Made by a program: the position numbers and the translations under genes. Positions 35,301 through 46,252 of a DNA stretch of 64,000 nt are shown in pieces. Location of the stretch: NCBI GenBank assembly GCA_002700385.1, contig PADC01000008.1, forward strand, positions 288,485-352,484. Reading direction: 5' to 3'. Source of the DNA: Cycloclasticus sp. GTDB taxonomy: Bacteria > Pseudomonadota > Gammaproteobacteria > Methylococcales > Cycloclasticaceae. The notes below the pieces were generated by a model. It searched no databases and was not told the origin of the DNA. It was given only the letters and a program-made list of their open reading frames with translations. The first letter of the stretch is position 1. Every line of letters starts with the position of its first letter.

Positions 35301-36089
35301 TCAACCCCCTATGCGTAAAAAACCACCAATCACACCGTAACTCTCCGCCAGTAAATTAGTGAAATTTTCGAGCACCGGTGACAATGTTACCCACATTAAA
35401 AGTGTGCCCAAAATTAATGTAATAGGAAAACCCACTGCAAAGATATTGAGTTGCGGGGCCGCTCTTGTCACCACCCCGAATGCAACATTCACCATCAATA
35501 ATGACGCAATAGCAGGCATTGCCATTAGCAAACCTGCAGAAAAAATTCTGCTTGACCAGGCAATGATCGACCAAATATCTGACCGTTCCATACCCGTAGC
35601 CCCGATGGGCAAGGTATTGAAACTATCAATCAACATTTCAATTAACACAAGATGGCCGCCCAACGTTAAATATAAGAGCGTTGATAAAACCAAATAAAAT
35701 TGACTGACAACGGGCACACTAACCCCTGTAGTAGGGTCAACCATGGACGCAAAACCCAACCCCATGCTATAAGCAATACCTTGTCCAGCAAAAATAATGG
35801 CACTAAATACCAGCTGTAGAACAAACCCCATTGAGAGGCCTATTAATATCTGCTGTAAACCCGTGATCACCCCTTCGTGGCTGAAGACCTCTATGGCTCG
35901 ATGATCAGGCAATAAAGGCAAGGTAAAAAAAGTAATCATCAACGAAGCACCCACCAAGATTTTACTGTCTACAAATCGACCGCTGAATACGGGTATAGCG
36001 ACAAACATGGCACTGATACGTAGAAGCGGCCAAAAGAAACCTGATGCCCACATCATGATTTGTTGCTCACTGTACATCAAACTGCTCAT
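35301..36089 (-). CDS. fliR: flagellar export protein FliR
   Basis: FliR is part of the FliP5Q4R1 export gate core. It is a 262-residue integral membrane protein with about six hydrophobic segments. Family features include FFWPLLRISAMFVAIPVFSG near the N-terminus, FAGQGIAYSMGLGFASMVDP in the middle and ITLILGTLLMWVTLSPV at the end. It is 6 bases downstream of fliQ and 1 base upstream of flhB, in the canonical fliPQR-flhB order. Confidence 0.96.
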   Translation of the reverse strand: MSSLMYSEQQIMMWASGFFWPLLRISAMFVAIPVFSGRFVDSKILVGASLMITFFTLPLLPDHRAIEVFSHEGVITGLQQILIGLSMGFVLQLVFSAIIFAGQGIAYSMGLGFASMVDPTTGVSVPVVSQFYLVLSTLLYLTLGGHLVLIEMLIDSFNTLPIGATGMERSDIWSIIAWSSRIFSAGLLMAMPAIASLLMVNVAFGVVTRAAPQLNIFAVGFPITLILGTLLMWVTLSPVLENFTNLLAESYGVIGGFLRIGG

Positions 36090-36095
36090 GGCGGT

Positions 36096-36365
36096 TTAGC
36101 TGATCAACCCTGGGATACTGAGATAGGTTTGGCGCGTAAAATTGATAATTAACCGTAACATCCAAGGGCCCGCCACCGACAAGACAACCACTGTTATCAA
36201 TAACTTAGGAACAAAACTTAAAGTTTGTTCATTAATTTGGGTAGCCGCTTGAAACATCGCCACCAAAAACCCGATAGCCAGCGCTGATAACAAAATCGGG
36301 GCCGATAGCAAAACCGTTACTTGCAATGCTTGTTCTCCAAAATTCATCACGCTATCCGGTGTCAT
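36096..36365 (-). CDS. fliQ: flagellar export protein FliQ
   Basis: FliQ is an 89-residue hairpin membrane protein of the export gate, at four copies per gate. Two hydrophobic segments (about 16-38 and 52-73) flank the conserved loop QAATQINEQTLSFVPKL. Length and sequence match E. coli FliQ (89). It lies 12 bases after fliP and 6 before fliR. Confidence 0.96.
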   Translation of the reverse strand: MTPDSVMNFGEQALQVTVLLSAPILLSALAIGFLVAMFQAATQINEQTLSFVPKLLITVVVLSVAGPWMLRLIINFTRQTYLSIPGLIS

Positions 36366-36377
36366 CGACTCAATCTC

Positions 36378-37109
36378 CTAGGTAAAAAAACTCGCCGCCA
36401 GGGTTTCCATAATAAGTGCCCACCCGTCCACTAAAACAAAGAGCATTAACTTAAATGGCAAGGATATAATCAGCGGCGATAACATCATCATTCCCATAGA
36501 CATCAAAATGCTGGCGACCACCATATCAATAATGAGAAACGGAATAAAAATCATAAAACCAATTTGAAAAGCCGTTTTCAATTCACTGGTTACAAAAGCA
36601 GGCAAGAGTAACGACAAAGGCACATCTGCAGCATCGACTATCGGTTCTGCACCAGAAATTCTGGCAAACATTTCTAAATCATCACGTCGAGTTTGGCGAA
36701 GCATAAACCCCCTGAAAGGCTCCATGGCTTTCGTTAATGCAATATCAGCGGAAATCTCATCGCTTAAATAAGGTTGTAACGCATCATCATTCGCTCTTTC
36801 CAATACCGGCGACATAATGAAAAAAGTTAAAAACAAGGCTAAGCCCAACAGAATTTGATTGCTCGGCGTTTGAGGTGTTCCCATTGCCTGCCGAAGAATG
36901 GCAAAAACGACAATAATTCGAGTGAATGAGGTCATCATAATTAACAAGCTGGGTAACACCGTCAACAGCGTCATCACTGCCAAAATTTGCAGCGTTACCG
37001 AATAACTTTTCCCATCACCGGCAATCGTTATGGCTTCTATGCCATTTGCTGCAAAACCCGTGTTTGGCATTAGCGCAAAGACAGTAACAATATAGCCCAG
37101 TGTTTTCAT
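36378..37109 (-). CDS. fliP: flagellar export protein FliP
   Basis: FliP forms the pentameric core of the export gate. The 243-residue precursor has a cleavable-type signal (about residues 1-21, ending NTGFAA) and the family sequence [48 protein letters not shown]. Membrane segments follow at 45-65, 88-106, 185-205 and 210-235. Its ATG overlaps the fliO stop by four bases (ATGA), indicating coupled translation. Confidence 0.96.
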   Translation of the reverse strand: MKTLGYIVTVFALMPNTGFAANGIEAITIAGDGKSYSVTLQILAVMTLLTVLPSLLIMMTSFTRIIVVFAILRQAMGTPQTPSNQILLGLALFLTFFIMSPVLERANDDALQPYLSDEISADIALTKAMEPFRGFMLRQTRRDDLEMFARISGAEPIVDAADVPLSLLLPAFVTSELKTAFQIGFMIFIPFLIIDMVVASILMSMGMMMLSPLIISLPFKLMLFVLVDGWALIMETLAASFFT

Positions 37110-37543
37110 TCTACGCCTTGTTTATTCATGACTTTTTTTAAATTCTCTTGAAAAAGATGAGGAATTTTTTCATTTTGCGTCTCTTCTGGTATTGCTCCTC
37201 TTTCAAACGTATGCAACGTAACAACACGGCCAGGCGCCACACCTAACAATAGATGCTGATTTCCTGCTTTGATTAAAACGGCTTTTTCTCGGCCACCTAA
37301 TGAGAGACCTGATAAAATTTTCAAATCACCTTTGTGGCTAGTCGATAACCCGGTAAACCGTTTACCAGCCCAAGCAGCAATAAAAATAATCAAAAGAATA
37401 AAGATCAGCCCAATCGTCCATTGCGTTAAATTTGCGGCCGATAAAGGTTCAGCACTATTCACCCCAATCACGTCAGGCGCCGCTGACGACACAACACCCG
37501 AGAAAAAAAACAACGGTAGACACAAGCAGATGAAACGACGCAT
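37106..37543 (-). CDS. fliO: flagellar export assembly protein FliO
   Basis: FliO helps the FliP ring assemble. The 145-residue protein has a signal-like N-terminus ([17 protein letters not shown]), one membrane segment at about 40-62 ([19 protein letters not shown]) and a cytoplasmic tail with [40 protein letters not shown], which is the conserved FliO domain. It overlaps fliN by one base and fliP by four bases, all consistent with one transcript. Confidence 0.94.
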   Translation of the reverse strand: MRRFICLCLPLFFFSGVVSSAAPDVIGVNSAEPLSAANLTQWTIGLIFILLIIFIAAWAGKRFTGLSTSHKGDLKILSGLSLGGREKAVLIKAGNQHLLLGVAPGRVVTLHTFERGAIPEETQNEKIPHLFQENLKKVMNKQGVE

Positions 37544-37971
37544 TATTTCAGTTTTTTAACCCGTTCAGCCGGGCTGATAATATCTGTTAAACGTAGACCA
37601 AACTTATCGTTAACCACCACGACCTCGCCACGTGCAATCAAGGTTTTATTGACCAGGACGTCCATTGGCTCACCGGCTAAACGGTCTAATTCAATGACTG
37701 AACCTTGGTTTAGTTGTAATAAATTTCGAATGCTGATTTTGGTGTTTCCCACTTCCATCGACACTGTGACCGGCACATCCAGAATGACATCTAGATTAAT
37801 TTCGCTATCAGCGCCAACCGGAGCACTGGTATCTGAAACCGGTGCAAATCCGGCCGATTCTGCATTATCTTGATCATCAGATACTGCTTCCCAAGCTGCA
37901 TCATTTTCTGTTTCTTCAGCCTGTTGTTCTTCTTCTATCTCAGCACTGTCGTTATTTTCTTCATCACTCAT
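37543..37971 (-). CDS. fliN: flagellar motor switch protein FliN
   Basis: FliN forms the lower part of the C-ring with FliM and docks the export ATPase complex. The 142-residue protein has an acidic, disordered N-terminal extension (about 1-55, rich in Glu and Asp) and a C-terminal SpoA domain (LDVILDVPVTVSMEVGNTKISIRNLLQLNQGSVIELDR). Such acidic extensions are common in Pseudomonas-type FliN. It starts right after the fliM stop and shares a base with fliO. Confidence 0.96.
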   Translation of the reverse strand: MSDEENNDSAEIEEEQQAEETENDAAWEAVSDDQDNAESAGFAPVSDTSAPVGADSEINLDVILDVPVTVSMEVGNTKISIRNLLQLNQGSVIELDRLAGEPMDVLVNKTLIARGEVVVVNDKFGLRLTDIISPAERVKKLK

Positions 37972-38982
37972 CTATCGATCCCCTTCATTGACTATTGTCT
38001 TCACTTCATCACGCTCCATTTTTTCTTGAAGCTTTACAGCAAAATGGCCGTTACTTTCACCCAACTTTCCTCTGAAAAGCGGCATTTCACCGGATTCAAC
38101 GATGACCTGCTCAGGCAAGGTAATCGGCAAAATATCCCCTTTTTTAAAATTCAAAACGTCCTTTAAAGACACTTCCTGTTTTAGCAGCACACAATTAACA
38201 TCAATATCGGCTGTTTTAATATCCCCTCTTAAGGCAGACTTCCAACGCACATCAATATCTCCTCGGTCACTTTGGATTCCTGCATCTAATAGTTCACGAA
38301 TAGGCTCTAACATGCTGTATGGCAAACTAAATTGAATATCACCGCCTCTGCCATCAAGCTCTAGGTGAATCGTTGACACAACCATCACCTCTGTTGGACT
38401 GACAATATTGGCAAACTGTGGATTAACCTCTGAATTAATGTATTCAAAATCCAGTTTTAAAACAGGTTCCCAAGCCTTTGTTAAATCTTGAAAAACAATG
38501 TCGAGGACTAGCCGAATGACGCGGATTTCTGTCGCTGTAAATTCACGCCCTTCTGCTGTGTTCTGAAGTCTTCCTGTGCCACCGAAATACGCATCGACGA
38601 TTACAAAAACTAAACTAGGCTCTAAAACAAAAAGTGCCGAACCACGTAATGCTTTAATTTTTATGATATTTAAGTTTGTAGGAACAAAAAGGCTTTGAAC
38701 ATATTCAGAAAACTTCAGCATTTGAATACCTGACACTGAAACTTCTGTTGATCGCCTTAAAAAGTTGAATAAGCTGATACGGAAATAACGAGCAAAACGT
38801 TCATTGACCATTTCAAGCGTCGGCATTCTGCCTCGAACAATTCTGTCTTGGCTATTGAAGTCGTATGAGCTGACGCCACGCATGCCCATATCCACGCCTC
38901 TTTCTGTTTCAACCTCGCCTTCATCAACGCCCTGCAATAAAGCATCGATTTCCTCCTGCGACAGTAGATCTTCATCAGACAC
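37972..38982 (-). CDS. fliM: flagellar motor switch protein FliM
   Basis: FliM links FliG to the C-ring and receives the CheY-P signal. The 336-residue protein has the CheY-binding peptide LSQEEIDALLQG at residues 7-18, a middle CheC-like domain (about 45-230, with the GGxG-type motif AYFGGTGRLQN), and a C-terminal SpoA domain. The retained CheY-docking motif implies that chemotaxis genes exist elsewhere in the genome. It directly abuts fliL and fliN. Confidence 0.97.
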   Translation of the reverse strand: MSDEDLLSQEEIDALLQGVDEGEVETERGVDMGMRGVSSYDFNSQDRIVRGRMPTLEMVNERFARYFRISLFNFLRRSTEVSVSGIQMLKFSEYVQSLFVPTNLNIIKIKALRGSALFVLEPSLVFVIVDAYFGGTGRLQNTAEGREFTATEIRVIRLVLDIVFQDLTKAWEPVLKLDFEYINSEVNPQFANIVSPTEVMVVSTIHLELDGRGGDIQFSLPYSMLEPIRELLDAGIQSDRGDIDVRWKSALRGDIKTADIDVNCVLLKQEVSLKDVLNFKKGDILPITLPEQVIVESGEMPLFRGKLGESNGHFAVKLQEKMERDEVKTIVNEGDR

Positions 38983-39516
38983 TTATTGCATCACCAAATC
39001 TGTGAAAAACACGTCTTCAACCTTAGAAGACACTTTTCGTTCTGCCAACACCTTGTTAATTTCTTCTTTAATACTGGCTTGTAAAGCCTCTTTACTGTCC
39101 GTTGTCTTCAACATTTCTGGGTTCTGAGCAGATAACATCATTAAAATATTATTTCTTATCAACGGGTCATGCTTTTTTACTGCATCAATCACCTCATCTC
39201 CCTTCGCCATGACACTGATCGCTATTTTTAAAATTTTAATCCTTCCCTCTGAAAAATTGACCATAAATGGCGGCGTCATGTCATGGTAAATAGTCTCTCC
39301 CGCTTCACTCTCTCCCGCTTGTTCAGCAGACTCCGTGCTGTCAGATTCGGACAACTCAGCCGTTTCTGAAATTTTCTCCTCGTCAAAAAAACCACTGAAA
39401 TACAAGCCGGCGAAAGTCATGATCAACAACAACACTGCACCACCGACAATGATCAATAATTTCTTTTTGGAACCTGCTTTTTCTTCACTCGCGACATCTT
39501 CTTCTTGCTCTGCCAT
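38983..39516 (-). CDS. fliL: flagellar basal body-associated protein FliL
   Basis: FliL is a stomatin-like ring protein that stabilises the stators. The 177-residue protein has a polar cytoplasmic N-terminus, one membrane segment at 19-40 (KLLIIVGGAVLLLIMTFAGLYF), an acidic Ser/Glu linker and a periplasmic domain ending LVMQ. It is first in the fliLMNOPQR-flhBA run. A match to the sigma-54 consensus lies about 36 bases upstream, with GGATGTG as ribosome-binding site. Confidence 0.95.
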   Translation of the reverse strand: MAEQEEDVASEEKAGSKKKLLIIVGGAVLLLIMTFAGLYFSGFFDEEKISETAELSESDSTESAEQAGESEAGETIYHDMTPPFMVNFSEGRIKILKIAISVMAKGDEVIDAVKKHDPLIRNNILMMLSAQNPEMLKTTDSKEALQASIKEEINKVLAERKVSSKVEDVFFTDLVMQ

Positions 39517-39551
39517 AACACATCCTTAATGATTGCTTTAAACCCTATAAT

Positions 39552-39567
39552 AGCAATTGCTATGCCA
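39552..39567 (-). promoter_or_regulatory. sigma-54 promoter for the fliL operon
   Basis: Minus-strand TGGCAT-N5-TTGCT has the -24 GG and -12 GC elements ten bases apart, as the sigma-54 consensus requires. Transcription would begin near 39541, about 25 bases before the fliL ATG. One base (T for C) differs from the ideal TGGCAC. FleQ-type activator sites could not be identified. Confidence 0.8.
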
Positions 39568-39678
39568 TTAATTATTATCTTATTTATCAACATGTTAGGA
39601 TTAGAATCAACTAATGCGTCAAATTATGGACGACCTTTAAACCACACAATTCAGCTGGCCGCCAAAATTTAGTCGTGC

Positions 39679-39714
39679 AAAAAAAAGCCCAAGGTTTATC
39701 TAATACCTTGGGCT
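39679..39714 (-). terminator. Rho-independent terminator after fliK
   Basis: Minus-strand GCCCAAGG, a loop, CCTTGGGC and a run of eight T. The perfect 8-bp stem makes this the strongest terminator in the window; it ends the fliK transcript ahead of the fliL promoter. Confidence 0.92.
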
Positions 39715-39748
39715 GTGGACCCCATATAATTACGTGTTCCTTGGGTTT

Positions 39749-41029
39749 TCAGGCAAAATCACTGAACAAACCGCTATAAGCTCGTTGCTGTGAATCATCC
39801 TGATGCTCAAATACTGAACCCTCCATCTCCTTGTCAGATTCAGCCGCTTGAGCGGCTTTATTCTCATGTTCAGCTAACGTTTGTTGTTCGCGTTGCTCAG
39901 CAAACGAATGTTGTGATACATCCATCTCAACGACATTTACATTCTGCTCGTTCAGCATCTCTCGCAATCGAGGCAAGGCTGCATCAATCGCTTCTTTTGT
40001 GGCCGCGTGCTGCGCTGTAAATGATACTGTCGCCTGATCATTTTGCATTTGAATTCTGACTTCAACCGGCCCCATATGCTGTGGGTTTAATCGAATTTCA
40101 GCCCCGCTAACAGACTGATTAACTAGCCAGTGTATTCTCTGATTAAAGCTGTCTCCCCAACTGGTGTTATTAACGGGTGTATTGAGCTGAATAACTGGCT
40201 TATCGGTTAGTAACGGGGCCTTAAGCTCACTTCCGGGCGTTGAAGTTGTTAAATTCAGCCCTGACACATCAAGAGCACTGGATGCCTGAACAACGGGCCT
40301 GTCTACAACTGGCTTAGTCGTCGATGAAGCAGCAGGCGATTGTTTTTGCAACCGCTCTAGCGCGATCTCTAGCACATCACTCTTGCTTGCTGGTTCCAAC
40401 GACCCAAGAGGAGAGGATGATTTAAAGAAATCTGCCTTATCATTTTTTCCATCAAACCTTACTTTGTCTGAGGCAAAATGATTCGCGGTCAGTGTTGTCC
40501 TCTTCAACGGAGCCTCTTCAACATCACTTAGTGGATCAAATACAATGTCCTTAACCGGCTCCGTTAAATTGTCCAACTGTTCATTATTTAGCAAGGCACC
40601 CATGCCTGCCGCTGGTGGCAAACCCTTGCCGCTTGTTGTTGACTTCTCGAGGTTTCGCTTATCTTCAATCACACTGGCTGCGATAGATAAACCCGGTGCC
40701 TGTTGAAATGTTTCTGCATCAACCACTTCTTCCAAACCTTGCGGCAATCCTCCGCTTGCCTCGGGCACATCGCCTTCCTTAACTGCTAACGCATCCGAAC
40801 CGAACGATTGCTGCGTATCGTGCTCACTCTTTGTGTTACGGGGGCTTTCAGCTGTTTTTTTTATTTCTGTTGAAGATTCTGGACGATTATTCTCAAGTTT
40901 CTCAACTTTCGTTTTTAAATGGTTAGAAAAACCCTCTTGCCGAACACTGGCCTCTTCACTGGCCAGTAACTCCGAATTCGATGACGTAAAGTTTTCAGAT
41001 CGAGGTGTCAATAAAGCTGGTACATCCAT
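39749..41029 (-). CDS. fliK: flagellar hook-length control protein FliK
   Basis: FliK is the secreted ruler that measures the hook and triggers FlhB switching. The protein is about 426 residues, long, polar and mostly disordered, with the compact FliK C-terminal domain at about 295-400 (GAEIRLNPQHMGPVEVRIQMQNDQATVSFTA, with the LxPxxxGxVxV core). The open frame reaches 41167, but ATG 41029, six bases after GGGAG, is preferred; the ATG just before it (41032) is too close. The sigma-54-type promoter at 41068-41083 lies between the longer frame's start and this ATG, supporting the shorter start. It is monocistronic, ended by a strong terminator. Confidence 0.92.
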   Translation of the reverse strand: MDVPALLTPRSENFTSSNSELLASEEASVRQEGFSNHLKTKVEKLENNRPESSTEIKKTAESPRNTKSEHDTQQSFGSDALAVKEGDVPEASGGLPQGLEEVVDAETFQQAPGLSIAASVIEDKRNLEKSTTSGKGLPPAAGMGALLNNEQLDNLTEPVKDIVFDPLSDVEEAPLKRTTLTANHFASDKVRFDGKNDKADFFKSSSPLGSLEPASKSDVLEIALERLQKQSPAASSTTKPVVDRPVVQASSALDVSGLNLTTSTPGSELKAPLLTDKPVIQLNTPVNNTSWGDSFNQRIHWLVNQSVSGAEIRLNPQHMGPVEVRIQMQNDQATVSFTAQHAATKEAIDAALPRLREMLNEQNVNVVEMDVSQHSFAEQREQQTLAEHENKAAQAAESDKEMEGSVFEHQDDSQQRAYSGLFSDFA

Positions 41030-41067
41030 CATTATCTCCCAATGACTTTCATATTGCTTATGAATAA

Positions 41068-41083
41068 AGCAATTGATGTGCCA
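41068..41083 (-). promoter_or_regulatory. sigma-54 promoter for fliK
   Basis: Minus-strand TGGCAC-N5-TTGCT is a perfect match to the core sigma-54 consensus, with GG and GC ten bases apart. Transcription would begin near 41057, giving a leader of about 28 bases before the fliK ATG at 41029. Confidence 0.88.
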
Positions 41084-41205
41084 TAAAGAAAATAGTTTTG
41101 TGAAGCCGCTACATATATAGTCGATTAGTCGATATTCGCACCATGAGCGGCCTACTAAAGAAACCATTGTTTAAATAAGGCGCTCTTCCCCTTTTTATTG
41201 CGTCA

Positions 41206-44200
41206 TTACATGTTACGCCGGTATTGTCCACCAACTTCAAAAAACGTATCGGTTATTTGGCCTAACGAACAATAACGACCCGCTTCCATTAGTTCTTCGA
41301 AAACATTTGCATTATTTTGTACCGCTAATCGAAGGGCCTTTAACGCTTCTTGGGCTTTATCTTTGTTTGCCTCATGAACAACTTTTAAACGATTGAGCTG
41401 GCTTTGTTTTTCATCATCAGTTGAACGAGCTAACTCAATGCTTGTTTCTTCTTGCTCTTCGCTTGGGTTTTTGAAGGTATTAACACCAATAATTGGCAAT
41501 TCACCGGTATGTTTTAACATTTCATAATGCATGGATTCATCTTGTATTTTACCGCGCTGATAACCTGTTTCCATCGCACCTAATACACCACCTCGCTCAG
41601 AAATACGTTCAAATTCTCGCAAAACAGCTTCTTCTACCAAATCGGTCAGTTCATCAATAATAAAAGCGCCCTGTAATGAATTTTCATTCTTTGCTAAGCC
41701 ATACTCTTTATTAATAATCAGTTGAATCGCCATGGCACGACGAACAGATTCTTCAGTGGGCGTGGTAATCGCTTCATCGTACGCATTCGTGTGTAAACTA
41801 TTACAGTTATCGTTAATGGCGATTAAAGCCTGAAGCGTGGTTCGAATATCATTGAAATTCATCTCTTGCGCATGCAGTGAACGGCCTGAAGTCTGAATGT
41901 GGTATTTTAATTTCTGTGAACGCTCGTTTGCACCATATTTGAACCGCATAGCAACCGCCCAGATTCTACGTGCCACCCGGCCCATCACGGTATATTCTGG
42001 ATCCATTCCATTAGAAAAGAAAAATGACAGGTTTGAGGCAAAATCATCAATGTGCATACCGCGAGATAAATAGGTTTCCACATAAGTAAACCCATTGGAT
42101 AAGGTAAAGGCTAATTGAGAAATGGGATTAGCACCCGCTTCAGCAATATGGTAACCAGAAATAGAAACCGAATAGAAATTACGTACATTTTTTTTAATAA
42201 AATATTCTTGAATATCACCCATCATTTTTAGGCTAAATTCAGTTGAAAAAATACACGTATTTTGACCTTGGTCTTCTTTCAGTATATCTGCCTGGACGGT
42301 ACCTCGAACGTTTGCTAATGCTGAGTTTTTTATTTCGTTTCGTTCTTCCTCAGAAGGATAATGCCCTTTTTCTTTTTCAAACTGATCACATTGCTGATCT
42401 ATCGCAGTGTTTAAGAAAAAAGATAAAATAGTGGGGGCCGGCCCATTGATGGTTAATGAGACAGACGTCGTTGGGGCGCATAAATCAAAACCATCAAATA
42501 ATACTTTCATATCATCCAATGTTGCGATGGAAACTCCTGAATTACCGACCTTGCCGTATATATCTGGGCGTAAACCCGGATCATTTCCGTACAGTGTCAC
42601 TGAATCAAAAGCTGTCGATAAACGCGTTGCGTCAGAGTTTTCTGACAGCAATTTGAAACGGCGGTTGGTTCTGAACGGATCCCCCTCACCAGCAAACATA
42701 CGTGCGGGGTCCTCCCCTTCTCGTTTAAAACCGAACACACCAGCGGTGAATGGAAAATGACCGGGCACATTTTCCTTTAATAAGAAACGCAGTTGTTCTC
42801 CATCATCTTCATACACAGGTGTGGACACTTTAGGAATACGCGTACCCGATAAGGAATATGAGGCAATATTTGTCGTCAATGCTTTGCCGCGAACCGTGTT
42901 GACAAAGGTATCCTGTTTATAAGCGACTTTGGTTTCTTGCCAGACATCGAGTAATTTTTTACAACGAGGGTCGAGCAGGTCTTCCCGTTTTGCTATGTGT
43001 TTAGCAAAGGCATCATCGTTGGTGCTGTTCTCACCCAACATTCGCTGGGCTTCTTTCAACTGTTGACGTTCACGTGCGAGTGTTACCTGTTCTTTGATCG
43101 TTTTATGATAATCACGCACCGTTTCGGCAATTTCTGCCAAATACCGTTGACGCTCCGTCGCAATAATTGAGGTACTGGTTGTTGAACGTTTAACATCAAC
43201 AATCTCGAAAAAATCACCCTCCCACGTGTGCAACCTTTTTTGACCAAACGTGCTTAGCAACCCCTGATACAAGGCCGTCACCCCATCATCATTAAATTTT
43301 GACGCAATCGTGCCATAGACCGGCATATCTTCCATCGGTGTTGTAAACAATTCGTAATTACGCTGGTATTGTTTTCTTACATCGCGAAACGCATCTTCAC
43401 TGCCTTTTCGGTCAAATTTGTTAATCACAACCAAATCAGCAAAATCCAGCATGTCAATTTTTTCAAGCTGACTGGCTGCTCCAAATTCCGGTGTCATCAC
43501 GTACATGGAGGTATTAACGTAAGGTACGATACCTGCATCACCTTGCCCAATGCCCGGTGTTTCAACAATAATCAAATCAAATTGAGCTGCTTTACAGGCA
43601 TTGATAATATGAGGCAGCGCTTCAGGCACTTCACCTTTTGTATCACGCGTGGCTATAGAGCGGAAATAAATATTTGGATGATTAATTGCGTTCATGCGAA
43701 TACGATCGCCCAATAAGGCCCCTCCTGTCTTACGTTTGGTTGGGTCAATAGCAATCACTGCAATTTTTAAATGCTCCAGCTCTAAATTAAAACGCCTGAT
43801 CAGCTCATCAGTTAGCGATGACTTTCCCGCCCCACCGGTTCCTGTAATGCCTAAAACAGGTGTCTTATCAAACGCCTTAGCACACATAGAAATCTCTTCT
43901 ACCTGCTCTTTCGGCAATGTTTTTTCATCTAAAGCCGTAATCAGGCGCGATAGCTGTCTATATCCATGCTCTCTTAAAGCGTTTAAATCCGTTGGAATAT
44001 CTAAATGAGACAGGTCATAGTCAGCCGTTTCGACCATTTCATTAATTATGCCTTGCAACTGCATCGATTGGCCATCTGAAGGGCTAAAGATATGAGACAC
44101 GCCGTAGGCATGAAGTTCCGCGATTTCCTCAGGCACGATGACTCCACCACCCCCACCAAATACTTTAATATGGCCGGCGCCTTTTTCTTTAAGCAAATCA

Positions 44201-44481
44201 ATCATGTATTTAAAATATTCAACATGACCTCCTTGATAAGAACTAATGGCAATACCATGCGCGTCTTCTTGAATGGCTGCGTTTACCACTTCTTGCACAG
44301 AGCGGTTGTGCCCCAGATGAATGACTTCTGCACCGGTTGATTGAAGAATACGACGCATGATATTAATGGCCGCATCATGGCCATCAAATAAACTGGCTGC
44401 CGTTACAAACCGTACATGGTGTTTCGCTTTATATTTGGTGATGTTACTTGGGTCTATCATCGTATCTGGCACAACTGACAT
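41206..44481 (-). CDS. icmF: fused isobutyryl-CoA mutase IcmF
   Basis: A B12-dependent mutase that interconverts isobutyryl-CoA and n-butyryl-CoA, fused to its own G-protein chaperone. The 1091-residue protein has a cobalamin domain with DGHD (33-36, His35 the cobalt ligand) and GGGGGVI; a MeaI-type GTPase with P-loop GTGGAGKS (214-221), NKFD and ETPGIGQGD; and a mutase TIM barrel. Phe609 (TNRRF) and Gln740 (GQNTCIF) replace the Tyr and Arg of methylmalonyl-CoA mutase, the pattern of isobutyryl-type enzymes. A ribosome-binding site TTAGGAG precedes the ATG. It stands alone, transcribed toward fliK. It may link branched-chain acid breakdown to butyryl-CoA and PHA supply (inference). Confidence 0.93.
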   Translation of the reverse strand: MSVVPDTMIDPSNITKYKAKHHVRFVTAASLFDGHDAAINIMRRILQSTGAEVIHLGHNRSVQEVVNAAIQEDAHGIAISSYQGGHVEYFKYMIDLLKEKGAGHIKVFGGGGGVIVPEEIAELHAYGVSHIFSPSDGQSMQLQGIINEMVETADYDLSHLDIPTDLNALREHGYRQLSRLITALDEKTLPKEQVEEISMCAKAFDKTPVLGITGTGGAGKSSLTDELIRRFNLELEHLKIAVIAIDPTKRKTGGALLGDRIRMNAINHPNIYFRSIATRDTKGEVPEALPHIINACKAAQFDLIIVETPGIGQGDAGIVPYVNTSMYVMTPEFGAASQLEKIDMLDFADLVVINKFDRKGSEDAFRDVRKQYQRNYELFTTPMEDMPVYGTIASKFNDDGVTALYQGLLSTFGQKRLHTWEGDFFEIVDVKRSTTSTSIIATERQRYLAEIAETVRDYHKTIKEQVTLARERQQLKEAQRMLGENSTNDDAFAKHIAKREDLLDPRCKKLLDVWQETKVAYKQDTFVNTVRGKALTTNIASYSLSGTRIPKVSTPVYEDDGEQLRFLLKENVPGHFPFTAGVFGFKREGEDPARMFAGEGDPFRTNRRFKLLSENSDATRLSTAFDSVTLYGNDPGLRPDIYGKVGNSGVSIATLDDMKVLFDGFDLCAPTTSVSLTINGPAPTILSFFLNTAIDQQCDQFEKEKGHYPSEEERNEIKNSALANVRGTVQADILKEDQGQNTCIFSTEFSLKMMGDIQEYFIKKNVRNFYSVSISGYHIAEAGANPISQLAFTLSNGFTYVETYLSRGMHIDDFASNLSFFFSNGMDPEYTVMGRVARRIWAVAMRFKYGANERSQKLKYHIQTSGRSLHAQEMNFNDIRTTLQALIAINDNCNSLHTNAYDEAITTPTEESVRRAMAIQLIINKEYGLAKNENSLQGAFIIDELTDLVEEAVLREFERISERGGVLGAMETGYQRGKIQDESMHYEMLKHTGELPIIGVNTFKNPSEEQEETSIELARSTDDEKQSQLNRLKVVHEANKDKAQEALKALRLAVQNNANVFEELMEAGRYCSLGQITDTFFEVGGQYRRNM

Positions 44482-44900
44482 TTTATGCTCCTAACCGTTT
44501 TGTCTTCACTCAATACGTCTATAATGTTTCCCGAGATAATTTTCGGCAACGACACAACATACCCGATTCAGCGCGCGTATTTATATACCGCGGTTCGTTC
44601 TTTCATGGTCGTTTGAATGTCACTTTAGCGTGTTCATCAATAACGCCAAAATCGAAAGTATTCCTCAGGTTTCTAGTTTAAGCAAGGATTCAACATTTTC
44701 ATCATGAGTCATATAGGTCAAATCCCCACCTCTTTAATTCTTATATTTATGACGATAGCTTAACATTTTCTAACACGGAGTCAAAAAAAAATCTAACGCC
44801 CGTTAAAAAACTTAACCCCTCAAAATCAATTGACTTAAAAGCAAAAAAAAGCCCCTATAAATTATCTTTATAGAGGCTTTGGAAATGATTTACCGGAAGA
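44482..44900. other. 419-bp intergenic region between icmF and purA
   Basis: No convincing gene. It holds the icmF leader, the purA terminator (44843-44880) and a short palindrome, TAACG-CC-CGTTA, at 44794-44805 in an A/T-rich stretch, which could be an operator for icmF. No B12 riboswitch signature was recognised. A 77-codon plus-strand frame (44448-44681) begins inside icmF and has no support. Confidence 0.5.
44843..44880 (-). terminator. Rho-independent terminator after purA
   Basis: Minus-strand AAGCCTCTATAAA, a short loop, TTTATAGGGGCTT and a T-tract: a 13-bp stem with one G-T type mismatch. It ends the hflK/hisZ-purA transcript about 20 bases after the purA stop. Confidence 0.88.
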
Positions 44901-46208
<1,308 letters not shown>

Positions 46209-46252
46209 CTAAATAAATATCTTATGAATTAAATTTTTGAAGCAAGTTAAGC

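Noticed and set aside
41030-41167. N-terminal extension of FliK by 46 residues
   Set aside because: The extension lies over the sigma-54 promoter and would be outside the transcript; the ATG at 41029 has a proper ribosome-binding site.
44448-44681. 77-codon plus-strand frame upstream of icmF
   Set aside because: Begins inside icmF on the other strand, has no ribosome-binding site or recognisable features, and covers the icmF leader.
44482-44700. Cobalamin riboswitch upstream of the B12-dependent icmF
   Set aside because: No B12-box or typical conserved core was recognised in the leader.
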